A stretch of DNA of 64,000 bases from an uncultured Acetatifactor sp. (GTDB lineage Bacteria > Bacillota > Clostridia > Lachnospirales > Lachnospiraceae), in the NCBI GenBank assembly GCA_910584865.1, contig CAJUCE010000014.1:60964-124963 (forward strand). The letters run 5' to 3'. Positions 52,559 to 62,119 of this stretch are shown in pieces. Under the pieces are notes generated by a model. It made no database searches and was not told the origin of the DNA. It saw only the letters and a list, made by a program, of their open reading frames with translations. Position 1 is the stretch's first letter. Each line of letters opens with the position of its first letter. A program made the translations under genes and the position numbers.

Positions 52559-53083
52559 TCACGGACGAATCGCAGCCATCCATACAATATCATAAAATTC
52601 CCCATCTATGCACACATCCTCCCGCAGACAGCCTTCCCTCACAAATCCGGCCTTCTCATAACTGCGGATTGCCTGCCGGTTGCCAGCCAGGGCCCGCAGA
52701 TAGATCCGATGCAGTCCTTCTTCCTCAAAACAATACCGGAGCATGAGTCTTGCCGCCGCAGTTCCGATCCCCCTGCCTCTGGCCTGGGGTACCCCGATAA
52801 AGATCCCGTACTCTGCCTTTAAGTGTCCCCTGTCAATATCCCGGATATAGACGCTTCCCAACGGCGTATCATCAGCCGAATCTACGATAATCATCTGCAC
52901 TGCCCGCCCCGGCCGAATCATGGTATTCACCCAATTCTCATGCCCCTGCCTGGTAAACGGCTCCCGATAGATAAAATTTCTCCGCACATCCTCCCTGTTG
53001 CGCCAGGCAATGATAAGATCCGTATCGGCTTCTTCCATCAGACGGAGATAAATACCCGCCGCGCGGTCAATATATTCTCTCAT
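52559..53083 (-). CDS. GNAT acetyltransferase (possible PseH)
   Basis: 174 residues. RAAGIYLRLMEEADTDLIIAWRN opening, YGIFIGVPQARGRGIGTAAARL with the acetyl-CoA-binding Q/RxxGxG/A motif, and a C-terminal SYEKAGFVREG. The size and RimJ-like type fit PseH, which acetylates the 4-amino group in the pseudaminic acid pathway; pseC lies two genes further on. A general N-acetyltransferase is equally possible. 4-base overlap (ATGA) with the GT2 upstream. Confidence 0.7.
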   Translation of the reverse strand: MREYIDRAAGIYLRLMEEADTDLIIAWRNREDVRRNFIYREPFTRQGHENWVNTMIRPGRAVQMIIVDSADDTPLGSVYIRDIDRGHLKAEYGIFIGVPQARGRGIGTAAARLMLRYCFEEEGLHRIYLRALAGNRQAIRSYEKAGFVREGCLREDVCIDGEFYDIVWMAAIRP

Positions 53084-54048
53084 CGGTCAAAATCCCCTTC
53101 CGCCTTTACTGTCTCCTGTTTTCCCCTCTTCTGAGCATTGACTCTGGCCAGGCGGTATTCGAAATCCCGTTTGTCCTTTGCCGCCATGACCTCCAGAATC
53201 ATTCCTGCAAAAAAGGACTGGATCCCCGCCAGCACCATGAACCCGCAGACAATCAGCGTAGGAAACCGGGGAACCAGCCCTGTTCTCAGATACTCGCCGA
53301 AAATCGGAATCATAAACAGCAATGCGGCTGCTACCAACACCAGACATATCCCGCCGAAGAAATGCAGCGGACGGTAATTTCTGTACAGCTGCAGCATTTT
53401 CCGTATGACGCGCAGTCCGTCGCTGTAGGTATTTAGCTTGGATACACTGCCCTCCGGACGATCTCTGTACTCCACCACCACATTTTCCACCTGCATATTG
53501 TAGTTTACCGCATGGATCGTCATCTCTGTCTCGATTTCAAAGCCTTTAGAAAACACAGGAAAGGTTTTCACAAATTCATAGCTGAAAGCCCTGTAACCGG
53601 TCATGATATCTTTGATATCCGTATGAAATAATCCGTTGATGCCGGCCCGCATGAAGCTGTTGCCGAAATTATGGAAAGGACGCTTGTTTTCCGTAAAATA
53701 TGTGGAGGAAAGCCTGTCCCCCACCACCATATCCGCATTGTCTGTCAGCACTTTCTCCGTCATCTCTCTGGCGCAGTCCAGAGGATAGGTATCGTCCCCG
53801 TCGATCATGAGATAACAGGCCGCGTCGATCTCCCGAAACATTCTGCGGATTACATTTCCCTTCCCCTGCCTGTACTCATGGCGAACCACCGCCCCCTGCG
53901 CCCCGGCCAACTCCACCGTCCTGTCCGTGGAATTATTGTCGTACACATACACCACTGCCTCGGGCAATGCCTCCCGGACATCCTTCACCACCTTTCCGAT
54001 GGTCTGCTCCTCGTTATAACAGGGAATCAGTACTGCGATCTTATCCAT
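53080..54048 (-). CDS. GT2 glycosyltransferase with two C-terminal spans
   Basis: 322 residues. VLIPCYNEEQTIGKVV, VVYVYDNNSTDRT, YLMIDGDDTYP (DxD-type), DIMTGYRAFSYEFVKTFPV; spans at about 232-252 and 266-288. This is the dolichyl/undecaprenyl-phosphate sugar synthase type. Start 54048 is the family start. Confidence 0.85.
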   Translation of the reverse strand: MDKIAVLIPCYNEEQTIGKVVKDVREALPEAVVYVYDNNSTDRTVELAGAQGAVVRHEYRQGKGNVIRRMFREIDAACYLMIDGDDTYPLDCAREMTEKVLTDNADMVVGDRLSSTYFTENKRPFHNFGNSFMRAGINGLFHTDIKDIMTGYRAFSYEFVKTFPVFSKGFEIETEMTIHAVNYNMQVENVVVEYRDRPEGSVSKLNTYSDGLRVIRKMLQLYRNYRPLHFFGGICLVLVAAALLFMIPIFGEYLRTGLVPRFPTLIVCGFMVLAGIQSFFAGMILEVMAAKDKRDFEYRLARVNAQKRGKQETVKAEGDFDR

Positions 54049-54110
54049 TGACAGTTATTCCTTTCCTGTATTCGTAAGTAAATATGTTTTTCGTATTCTC
54101 TTCCGCTTTC

Positions 54111-55346
54111 TCAATAGTAGGTTCCGTCCACCAGCACATCCCGGAAGTAAAAAAGGCCGCATACCAGGTGACACAAATAGACCATCCACTGCAGCAAAAG
54201 CAGACACAGCTTTCTCTTCCCGCAGGACGCCCTGTCCTTCACAGCGCGGATACTCTGCCGCGTCAGCAGCAGCAGCGAACTGAAATGGCAGAAGAAAATG
54301 CCGTACATATATCCCCAGGAGAAATTGAAATCCACCCTCCGGAACCCTTTTTCATATAGAAAAAATGCTTCTGCGAAACTCACCAGATACAGCAGCCAGG
54401 CAAATCGGAAAGCAGCATTTCGCTTCACCTCTTTCCGATTCAGAATCAATACTGTCAGAGGAAATGCCATAGCCAGGCAAATCCCCAGCGGAATATTGTC
54501 GCAGTACTCTGCCCACACTTCCCCCAGGCAGAAGCCGATTCCCCCTTCCCCGCCGTCCCGGGGCACAAAAACACCGGCATACTGATACAACAGAGCCAGA
54601 AAAGTAGGAATAAAGCAAAGCCCCAGCTGCAGCGTGGGAAGGAAATTCCGGAATCCGGCCCGAATCAGCCGATACAACATCAATAACCCTGCCCCGCTGA
54701 CCATCACCAACGTAAAACTGGGCTTGGTCATAGTAGCCAGAAACAGGAACAGAGAAAACAACACATAATCCCCTATGGCTGCGCCTTTTTGCTCATATAC
54801 GGGAAGAAGCTTTCCATACCACAGAAAGGCCAGAATTGCAAAAGGTCTGGCCGCCATAAAAGTGGCATTGTGAAAAGGATTTGCCGTGAACACCCCCAGA
54901 TACCAGAAACGAATTCCCGGCAGATAAATGCCTTCCGGAAAATACAGCATGGATATAAAAAACAAAGATCCGGACACCAGACTGACAAATATTCCCGTCC
55001 TCCAATCTCCCTCTCCCGCGGGCAAGACCAACCGGTTAAAAGCAAGCTTTGTCACCACTATAGCCAGCCCGTTCATCACCGTAAGGGCCAGCGCCACCGA
55101 CATCTCCGACGACACAAAAAGGTGCAGCAGCGCGGCAAATTTGAAAAATACAGGGTACGGAAAATGATACCCACTCTCCAGCCCCTGCATCTCCAAAATA
55201 TAAGCCTTCATGTCCGAATTTACATCCCCCAGGGTCTGCATATAAAAGAGCTTGAGAGTGACCGCCATAATCACCGCCAGCATCACGGTAAAAACTACCC
55301 CGTCTATGATTTGATTTTTCCGTCCGCTCTTCTTTGTACAATCCAT
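54111..55346 (-). CDS. polytopic membrane protein, paralogue of the one at 42.9 kb
   Basis: 411 residues, about ten spans. DVNSDMKAYILEMQGL in the first outer loop, NPFHNATFMAARPFAI, TKPSFTLV and FNFSWGYMYGIFF match in order the motifs of the 42880-44067 protein. Probably uses the lipid-linked sugar made by the neighbouring GT2. Family not named. Confidence 0.65.
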   Translation of the reverse strand: MDCTKKSGRKNQIIDGVVFTVMLAVIMAVTLKLFYMQTLGDVNSDMKAYILEMQGLESGYHFPYPVFFKFAALLHLFVSSEMSVALALTVMNGLAIVVTKLAFNRLVLPAGEGDWRTGIFVSLVSGSLFFISMLYFPEGIYLPGIRFWYLGVFTANPFHNATFMAARPFAILAFLWYGKLLPVYEQKGAAIGDYVLFSLFLFLATMTKPSFTLVMVSGAGLLMLYRLIRAGFRNFLPTLQLGLCFIPTFLALLYQYAGVFVPRDGGEGGIGFCLGEVWAEYCDNIPLGICLAMAFPLTVLILNRKEVKRNAAFRFAWLLYLVSFAEAFFLYEKGFRRVDFNFSWGYMYGIFFCHFSSLLLLTRQSIRAVKDRASCGKRKLCLLLLQWMVYLCHLVCGLFYFRDVLVDGTYY

Positions 55347-55370
55347 AATCGCTTCCCTCCCGGCACAGCG

Positions 55371-56564
55371 CTATTTCCGAAAATACGCTATGAGTTTCTT
55401 CACGGTACGAATGACGTCTTCTACATCATCATCCGTCAGACTATAATATAGAGGAAGGGACATAACCTCCTGATAATACTGCTCCGCATGGGGACATAAG
55501 CCCTTCTCATATCCCAGTTTTTCATAATAAGAATGCCAATATACCGGCAGATAATGAACCTGCGAATAAATATTCTCCGCACGCAGTGCATCAAAAAACT
55601 GGCGCCGGTCACAATTCAGCCTCTCCCCGTTCAGCCTCAGGATATACAGATGCCTTACGGTCTGCGATTCCTCGATCTCTTTCTGTACGATAAGTTCCGT
55701 CATACCGGAAAAGGCCGCGTTATATTTCTCCACAATCTCCTGCCGACGCGCCGCAAAAACCGGCAGCTTGTCCAGCTGACTCAAAAGCAGCGCTGCCTGA
55801 ATATCCGTGAGGCGATAGTTGAACCCCAGCTCCACCTGTTCGTTATACCACAGCGCATCCGTGGGATGTACCATCTCCCCGCGATCCCGCGTAATTCCAT
55901 GAGTGCGCAGCCGGACCAGCCTGCGGTATAATGCCTCGTCATTGGTAGTCACGGCGCCCCCTTCCCCGGATGTCACCGTCTTCACGGGATGAAAGCTGAA
56001 ACAGGTCATATCCGCAATACTTCCGACGGGCTTACCTCTGTATTTCGTGCCGATGGCGTGCGCCGCATCTTCGATCAGTATCAGCCCGTGCCTGCGGCAG
56101 ATATCTCCGATAGTGTCATGCTCCACGGACTGTCCCGTGAAATCCACCGCAACAATCCCCTTTGTCCGAGGCGTAATCAATTGCTCAATGGCCTTCGGCG
56201 CGATATTATAAGTCTCCGGATCGATATCCGCAAATACCGGCCTGGCTCCGCAGTATAAAATACAATTGGAAGACGCAGCAAAGGTAATCGAGCTCACAAT
56301 TACCTCATCCCCCTCTTTAAAACCTGCTGCCAAAGCCGCGATATGAAGCGCCGCCGTACCGTTGCTCACCACCACCGCATATTTTGCCCCTGTCACCTGA
56401 CAGAGCTTCTCCTCCAGTGCCGTGATCTTCGGTCCACAGGTCAGGTCATCGCTTTTCAGGGTCTCCACCACCGCTGCAATGTCGTCTTCATCAATATACT
56501 GCCGCCCATAATGAAGCGGTTTCTTCCTTAGAGGAGTCCCTCCAAAAATTGCCAATTGTTCCAT
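55371..56564 (-). CDS. pseC: PseC-like UDP-4-keto-sugar aminotransferase
   Basis: 397 residues. DegT family with the PseC-type start LHYGRQYIDEDDIAAVVETLKSDDLTCGP; then NGTAALHIAALAAG, DIDPETYNI, LIEDAAHAIGTKY, and FSFHPVKTVTSGEGG with the PLP Lys. In the pathway it makes UDP-4-amino-4,6-dideoxy-N-acetyl-L-altrosamine with glutamate as donor. The partner dehydratase pseB is not in the window; pseG/I/F lie 22-25 kb away on the same strand. Confidence 0.82.
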   Translation of the reverse strand: MEQLAIFGGTPLRKKPLHYGRQYIDEDDIAAVVETLKSDDLTCGPKITALEEKLCQVTGAKYAVVVSNGTAALHIAALAAGFKEGDEVIVSSITFAASSNCILYCGARPVFADIDPETYNIAPKAIEQLITPRTKGIVAVDFTGQSVEHDTIGDICRRHGLILIEDAAHAIGTKYRGKPVGSIADMTCFSFHPVKTVTSGEGGAVTTNDEALYRRLVRLRTHGITRDRGEMVHPTDALWYNEQVELGFNYRLTDIQAALLLSQLDKLPVFAARRQEIVEKYNAAFSGMTELIVQKEIEESQTVRHLYILRLNGERLNCDRRQFFDALRAENIYSQVHYLPVYWHSYYEKLGYEKGLCPHAEQYYQEVMSLPLYYSLTDDDVEDVIRTVKKLIAYFRK

Positions 56565-56585
56565 GCCAAACGCCTCCGCGTATTC

Positions 56586-57695
56586 TTATCTGTCTCCTAA
56601 CTCCTTCGCACAAAGCTCCAGAGCCGCCGCTATCACCTTATCCATATCATAATACTGATAATTGCCCAATCTGCCGCCGAAGATCACGCGGCTCTCCCTG
56701 TCGGCCATGGCTCTGTAACGCCTGTAAAGCTCATTGTTTTTCTCATCATTTACCGGATAATAGGGCTCGTCCCCCTTCTTCCATTCGCTGGAATACTCTC
56801 TGGAAATGATCGTGGTAGGCTGCTTTCCGAATTCAAAATGCTTGTGCTCAATGATCCTGGTATAGGGTACCTCCTGGTCTGTGTAATTCACTACCGCATT
56901 GCCCTGGTAGTTCTCCGTCTCCAGCTCCTCCGTCTCAAACCGGACAGAACGATACTCCAATACACCAAGAGAATAGTCGTAAAATTGATCGATCATACCT
57001 GTGTACACAACTTTCTCCGCCAGGCCGTCCAACTCCCCGCGATTTGCCAGATAATCCGTGTTCAGGCGCACCTTTGCCCCTTCCAGCATCTTCTCCACAA
57101 TCCCCGTGTAGCCTCCCACAGGAATCCCCTGAAAGCGGTCATTGAAATAATTATTGTCATAGGTAAACCGCAGCGGCAGACGCCGGATAATAAAAGCCGG
57201 CAGCTCCCGGCAATCTCTCCCCCACTGCTTCTGCGTATACCCCTTGATCAGCTTCTCATAGACATCGCGTCCCACCAGGGACAGCGCCTGCTCCTCCAGA
57301 TTCTTCGGCTCCGTAATATGAAGCTCCGCAATCTGCGCCGCAATCACTTCCTGCGCCTCTTTCGGCGTAACCACTCCCCACATCCGGCTGAAAGTATTCA
57401 TATTAAAAGGCAGATTATACAGCTCATTCCCATAACGCGCTATCGGAGAGTTGATAAAATTGTTGAACTCAGCATACTGATTCACATACTCCCAGATTCT
57501 TTTGTCCGATGTATGAAAAATATGCGCGCCATATCTGTGAACCTGAATCCCGTGAATCTCCTCTGTATAAATATTTCCCCCGATATGCGCTCTCTTATCT
57601 ACTACAAGACAGGTCTTTCCTTTTTTCTTTGCCTCGTTGGCAAACACTGCGCCATACAGCCCGGCGCCTACGATCAAGTAGTCATATTTCATCAT
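56586..57695 (-). CDS. glf: UDP-galactopyranose mutase
   Basis: 369 residues (or 368 from the second ATG at 57692; GAGGAG serves either). FAD-binding YDYLIVGAGLYGAVFA, the RAHIGGNIYTEE motif, VHRYGAHIFHTSD, LPFNMNTF, and the Arg of PYTRIIEHKHFE. It interconverts UDP-galactopyranose and UDP-galactofuranose, so the glycan probably contains Galf. First gene of the minus unit. Confidence 0.95.
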   Translation of the reverse strand: MMKYDYLIVGAGLYGAVFANEAKKKGKTCLVVDKRAHIGGNIYTEEIHGIQVHRYGAHIFHTSDKRIWEYVNQYAEFNNFINSPIARYGNELYNLPFNMNTFSRMWGVVTPKEAQEVIAAQIAELHITEPKNLEEQALSLVGRDVYEKLIKGYTQKQWGRDCRELPAFIIRRLPLRFTYDNNYFNDRFQGIPVGGYTGIVEKMLEGAKVRLNTDYLANRGELDGLAEKVVYTGMIDQFYDYSLGVLEYRSVRFETEELETENYQGNAVVNYTDQEVPYTRIIEHKHFEFGKQPTTIISREYSSEWKKGDEPYYPVNDEKNNELYRRYRAMADRESRVIFGGRLGNYQYYDMDKVIAAALELCAKELGDR

Positions 57696-57742
57696 GCTCT
57701 CCTCACGATTGGCACAATCTCCAAATCCTTCAAACTTTTTCC

Positions 57743-57771
57743 ATTATAACAGATTCCTCTTATAATGCCAA
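57743..57771 (-). promoter_or_regulatory. sigma-A promoter of the glf-pseC operon
   Basis: Minus strand TTGGCA (57766-57771), 17 bases, TATAAT (57743-57748). Confidence 0.7.
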
Positions 57772-58048
57772 TAAAAAAATCAGCTGCCCCGGGAAATCAT
57801 GAAATCTTATGGAATATATTCTGATCCGAATGCCAGAACGTACAGAATCAACTGCCAGACAAAAAACGTAAAAGACAACAGAACATGAAACTACGGCCCC
57901 GCATATAGCAAAGCCGCAATTTCGAATCCCCTTTTATAAAACATATTATAATACATCATCGTCTTCATGTAAAGAAAATCTCATCGACAAAAGTCGACAA
58001 TATCATAATACCCTATATCAGCCCAATTGAAAAAATCCGTAAAAGGTA
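57772..58048. other. divergent intergenic region
   Basis: No gene seen. It contains TCGACAAAAGTCGA (57985-57998), a 5-bp inverted repeat with a four-base loop, and AT-rich stretches. Separates glf from the hemerythrin-REC gene. Confidence 0.4.
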
Positions 58049-58077
58049 TTGAAATATACCTCGCAAAAAGCTATAAT
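58049..58077 (+). promoter_or_regulatory. sigma-A promoter of the hemerythrin-REC gene
   Basis: TTGAAA (58049-58054), 17 bases, TATAAT (58072-58077); leader of about 70 bases. Confidence 0.7.
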
Positions 58078-58150
58078 TTTATAACAGGGCAGGATAAATG
58101 AATGAAACATTTTCCCAACTTTATTAATTATATGGAATCGGGGGCATAAA

Positions 58151-59506
58151 ATGAACGATCAGAAGTTTGTATGGCATGACAGATATAACATCGGGGTAGA
58201 CGTCATTGACAGAGAACATAAAAAGTTATTCAGTATTATGAACAAATTATTTTCTTATGATGAAAACGACTCCAAAAGCCGCTGGGCCTATCAGGAAGGA
58301 ATCAAATTCTTCCGCGGCCACGCTATGAAGCATTTCGCAGAGGAAGAAATGTACATGGCTTCTATCGGCTATGAAGGATATGATACCCATAGACGCCTGC
58401 ATGATGTCTTCCGGAAAAAAACGCTCCCGGAAATCGAAAAAGAACTGATGGCCACCCATTATTCTCCTGAGGCAGTGGAACATTTCCTGGGTGTCTGCGC
58501 CGGCTGGCTGATCGGACACACCATGACAGAAGATCGGGCCATCACGGGCACTGTTTCCAGCCGGTGGATTGATCTTTTGCCGGAAGAAGAGCAGGCAGCC
58601 ATTAAGAAGGCCATTACTCAGCAGCTCTATGAGCTGTTCCAGTTGGATGCAAAGGTAATCAGCGAAAGTTACGGCGGAGAGAAATTCGGCAACGGGATCT
58701 ATTACCGCCTGCTCTACTCCTCGGAAAAAGGCAAAAAATACGAATTCCTCCTGGTCTTTGAAGAACGGCTGCTGGTAGAAACAGTGGGCGATCTCGTGGA
58801 AGGCGACGCCGATAAAGTAAATGTGATGATGATGAATGCCACCAGGTACATTGCCAAACAGTTTATAGGACGCATTATATCACATTTTCCCAGTATGGAC
58901 AATTTAGAATTGAAAGAAGAAAATCTCCTGTCTTACAAACAATTCGATAGGATGTTCGACCAGCACAACCCACAGTGCAGCCTGCTGTTCGATACGGGGA
59001 AGGGGTATTTCGCCTACTGTATGCTTGCACCTGACTTTCAGGAAGATTCTCTCCCGCCTTCCATCTGTGCGGAAAATGCGATGGAGGAAATCCTGAAATA
59101 CCTGAACGAAAATGACGCTGAAAATGTGGAAAAAAAGAAACTCCTGATCGTAGACGATTCCGCATTGATCCTTCAGGTTATGAAAGAATTGTTTGACAAG
59201 GATTATGACGTTACAACTGCCAAATCAGGCGTGGCTGCCATCAGAAGCATGACGCTGAATGCGCCGGACCTGGTTCTGTTGGACTATGAGATGCCTGTCT
59301 GCAACGGAAAACAGGTATTGGAAATGATTCGGGCCGAGGAAGCTTTTGTCGATACTCCGGTCATATTCCTCACCGGCACAGTGGATAAAGAACGCCTCAA
59401 AGCACTTCTTCCCCTGAAACCGGCCGGATATCTGCTCAAGACCACCAGGCCGCCGGAGATTAAGGCGACTGTGGATGAGTTTTTCGAGAAACAGGCGCAA
59501 GTATAA
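58151..59506 (+). CDS. hemerythrin - unknown middle domain - response-regulator receiver protein
   Basis: 451 residues, cytoplasmic. Hemerythrin domain at about 1-135 with the diiron ligand pattern: GVDVIDREHKKLF, GHAMKHFAEEEMYM, YDTHRRLHDVF, IGHTMTEDRA. Middle region at about 140-310 (KYEFLLVFEERLLVETVGDL, FPSMDNLELKEENL), perhaps CheX/CheC-like. C-terminal REC domain at about 327-450: LLIVDDSALIL, LVLLDYEMPVCNGKQVLEMI with the phosphorylatable Asp, IFLTGT, GYLLKT. No output domain beyond REC. A likely oxygen/NO or iron sensor feeding a phosphorelay. Confidence 0.85.
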   Translation: MNDQKFVWHDRYNIGVDVIDREHKKLFSIMNKLFSYDENDSKSRWAYQEGIKFFRGHAMKHFAEEEMYMASIGYEGYDTHRRLHDVFRKKTLPEIEKELMATHYSPEAVEHFLGVCAGWLIGHTMTEDRAITGTVSSRWIDLLPEEEQAAIKKAITQQLYELFQLDAKVISESYGGEKFGNGIYYRLLYSSEKGKKYEFLLVFEERLLVETVGDLVEGDADKVNVMMMNATRYIAKQFIGRIISHFPSMDNLELKEENLLSYKQFDRMFDQHNPQCSLLFDTGKGYFAYCMLAPDFQEDSLPPSICAENAMEEILKYLNENDAENVEKKKLLIVDDSALILQVMKELFDKDYDVTTAKSGVAAIRSMTLNAPDLVLLDYEMPVCNGKQVLEMIRAEEAFVDTPVIFLTGTVDKERLKALLPLKPAGYLLKTTRPPEIKATVDEFFEKQAQV

Positions 59507-59511
59507 ATTGA

Positions 59512-59560
59512 GGGCCAATGACTGAGCTCTTCGACAGAAGAGGACGGGCATTGGCCCTTT
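59512..59560 (+). terminator. intrinsic terminator with nested hairpin
   Basis: GGGCCAATG (59512-59520) pairs with CATTGGCCC (59549-59557), followed by TTTATG; inside, CTCTTC-GACA-GAAGAG forms a second stem. Confidence 0.65.
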
Positions 59561-59710
59561 ATGATATCCGGTTTTGATATCAGGTAAGTAAAATCTGTAA
59601 CTTATGTATTGCTAATCGGAGGGCAAAATAATATAATCATCTCAAAGGTCAGAATGCAATTCTTTTATATAGAGACACGAATCAGCAAATGGCAGGAAGG
59701 ATACGTAGAT

Positions 59711-61405
59711 ATGGCAAGAACAGTGGGAATCGGCAGGCTGGATTTCGAAAAGATTCGGACAGAAAACACCTTTTATATCGATAAAACCGACTTCATTCGG
59801 GCATGGTGGGAAACCAAAGATGATGTGACTCTGATTACCCGCCCCAGGCGTTTCGGAAAGACTCTGAATCTGAGCATGCTGGAAAAATTCTTTTCCGTTC
59901 AGTATGCAAATAGGCATGATCTATTCCAGGGCCTTACTATATGGGACAATGAGCAATTTCAAAATCTTCAGGGAACATATCCGGTGATTAATCTGTCTTT
60001 TGCAACAGTAAAGGAAAAAAACTATGAAATGACTGTATCCAGAATAAATCAAATATTAACGAATCTATATTCTGCAAACAAGTTTCTAATGGAATCCGGA
60101 ATTTTAGATGAAAAGGAAAAAAACTTTTTTGCATCCGTAGATGTAAATATGAATGAAACCACTGCGACAATGGCAATCCACCAGCTATCCATCTACTTGT
60201 CCCGCTATTATGAAAAAAAGGTAATTATTCTATTAGACGAATATGATACGCCAATGCAGGAAGCCTATGTCAACGGGTATTGGGACGAGCTGGTTTCCTT
60301 TACCCGCAGTATGTTTAATGCCGCATTTAAAACCAATTCCTGTCTGGAGCGTGCACTGTTGTCAGGCATTACCCGAATCAGCCGAGAGTCCATCTTTTCT
60401 GATTTAAATAATCTGGAAGTGGTAACAACTACTTCCCCCAAATATGCAGACTGTTTTGGATTTACAGAGGAAGAAGTCTTTGCGGCCCTGGATGAATTTG
60501 GGCTCTCTGATAGAAAACAGCAGGTGAAAGACTGGTATGACGGTTTCACATTTGGGCAGAAAAAGGATATTTATAATCCCTGGTCTATCATTAATTTTCT
60601 TGAGAAAGGCAGCGTAAGCACTTACTGGGCCAATACCAGCTCCAACAGTCTGGTTGGTAAACTGGTGCGTGAGGGCAGCCCGGATGTAAAGATAACCTTT
60701 GAGCATCTGCTGCGGGGAGAAACTATCCGGATGGAGATCGATGAGCAGATCGTCTATCCTCAGCTTTCTTCGGAAAAAACCGCAATATGGAGCCTCCTGC
60801 TTGCCAGCGGCTATCTAAAGGTGAAGAACTTTCACACCTACATCACAGAATACGGAGAATGGAAGGAATACTATGATCTGGCCCTGACAAACTTTGAAGT
60901 GCGTGTCATGTTCCGTAAAATGGTCCGGGGCTGGTTTGATCCGGTAGCGTATAACTATAATAATTTTATCAAAGCACTGTTGCTTGATGATGTGAAAGGC
61001 ATGAATCTTTATATAAATAAGGTAGCCCTGACAACTTTCAGCTACTTTGATACCGGGAAAAATCCTTCGGACGAAGAACCCGAACGCTTCTACCATGGTT
61101 TTGTACTGGGGTTGATGGTAGAACTTGCTGATCAATATGTACTCACATCTAATCGTGAAAGCAGCTTCGGACGCTATGACATTATGCTGGAACCCAGGAT
61201 AGCAGGGGATAAGGGTATCATTATAGAATTTAAAGTACAGGACAACACAGAGGAAAAAACGCTTTCCGATACTGTAAATGAGGCATTGAAACAAATTCAG
61301 AAAATGAAGTATGAGACTATGTTGGTAGAAAAGGGCGTTCCGAAAGAGAAAATCCACAGATATGGGTTTGCTTTTTGCGGGAAGAGGGTGCTGATTGGCT
61401 GTTGA
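59711..61405 (+). CDS. AAA-ATPase-like / PD-(D/E)XK (DUF1703) protein
   Basis: 564 residues from MARTVGIGRLDFEKIRTENT. Motifs of the AAA-ATPase_like family: FYIDKTDFI, LITRPRRFGKTLNLSMLEKFF (Walker A-like), YPVINLSFA, VIILLDEYDTPMQEAY (Walker B), YDGFTFG. C-terminal nuclease-like domain: RYDIMLEP and GIIIEFKVQ with the Asp and ExK residues. Abundant in gut Firmicutes and Bacteroidetes; function not established. AGGAAGG lies ten bases before 59711, favouring it over 59609. Confidence 0.88.
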   Translation: MARTVGIGRLDFEKIRTENTFYIDKTDFIRAWWETKDDVTLITRPRRFGKTLNLSMLEKFFSVQYANRHDLFQGLTIWDNEQFQNLQGTYPVINLSFATVKEKNYEMTVSRINQILTNLYSANKFLMESGILDEKEKNFFASVDVNMNETTATMAIHQLSIYLSRYYEKKVIILLDEYDTPMQEAYVNGYWDELVSFTRSMFNAAFKTNSCLERALLSGITRISRESIFSDLNNLEVVTTTSPKYADCFGFTEEEVFAALDEFGLSDRKQQVKDWYDGFTFGQKKDIYNPWSIINFLEKGSVSTYWANTSSNSLVGKLVREGSPDVKITFEHLLRGETIRMEIDEQIVYPQLSSEKTAIWSLLLASGYLKVKNFHTYITEYGEWKEYYDLALTNFEVRVMFRKMVRGWFDPVAYNYNNFIKALLLDDVKGMNLYINKVALTTFSYFDTGKNPSDEEPERFYHGFVLGLMVELADQYVLTSNRESSFGRYDIMLEPRIAGDKGIIIEFKVQDNTEEKTLSDTVNEALKQIQKMKYETMLVEKGVPKEKIHRYGFAFCGKRVLIGC

Positions 61406-61428
61406 TTGGACGTTGCTTGTTTTCCATT

Positions 61429-61458
61429 CTGCCCCGATCTATGGGAGGATCAGGGCAG
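61429..61458. terminator. hairpin at convergent junction
   Basis: CTGCCCCGATC and GATCAGGGCAG pair with one mismatch over 11 bp with an eight-base loop; followed by ATAATATTTTA on the plus strand. Confidence 0.45.
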
Positions 61459-61552
61459 ATAATATTTTACGCATACCTGCTTCCTATTCCCATCTTCTCA
61501 GTCCGTATCTCCAAAGGCCCCTCCGGTGGCATGCAGAGCGGATGCAGCCACA

Positions 61553-62101
61553 TTATTCTATACTTATCCCGTCAAAATTGATTTCGAAGTCTTTGTATAT
61601 TCCAGCTTTTACTTTATCAGAAAACGAATATTCTTCAATTGTATCATGCTCAAAATTGTAAACCATAACACGTTTTTTCATTGGATCAACAATCCAATAT
61701 TCCCTGACACCCGCTGTACGATATTTAAAAAGTTTTATATAATAATCCATCCGCCCGCTTGTAGCCGAAACAATCTCAATTATCCAATCCGGCGCCCCCT
61801 TGCATCCTTCGTCTATGAGCTTATCTTTATCACAAATGACACAAATATCCGGCTCCACATAAGTTTTATCATCGGCATTCAAAAATACTGCAAAGGGTGA
61901 TGGGTATATCACGCAATCTCCATTCTTATTTCTGATGTAATCTCTGATCAAATAGGTAAATTCCGTTACAAGTCCTTGATGGGCTCTCCCTGGCGCCGCC
62001 ATCATATACATTTTACCATCAATCAATTCTGCCCTCTGACCGTCTGGTAAATTATAGATATCTTCAGTTGTGTTATATTCTACTCGCCTTGCCGCATCCA
62101 T
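61553..62101 (-). CDS. Uma2-family (DUF820) PD-(D/E)XK protein, second copy
   Basis: 182 residues from MDAARRVEYN (62101; the ATG at 62110 is too close to the GGGGAG). LPDGQRAELIDGKMYMM, YVEPDICVICDKDKLIDEGC, GAPDWIIEIVSATSGRMDYYIKLFKYRTAGVREYWIVDP. Clearly paralogous to the copy at 48.7 kb (same DKL..GC.GAPD..IE.VS pattern). Confidence 0.87.
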   Translation of the reverse strand: MDAARRVEYNTTEDIYNLPDGQRAELIDGKMYMMAAPGRAHQGLVTEFTYLIRDYIRNKNGDCVIYPSPFAVFLNADDKTYVEPDICVICDKDKLIDEGCKGAPDWIIEIVSATSGRMDYYIKLFKYRTAGVREYWIVDPMKKRVMVYNFEHDTIEEYSFSDKVKAGIYKDFEINFDGISIE

Positions 62102-62119
62102 TCTTATCATATCTCCCCA

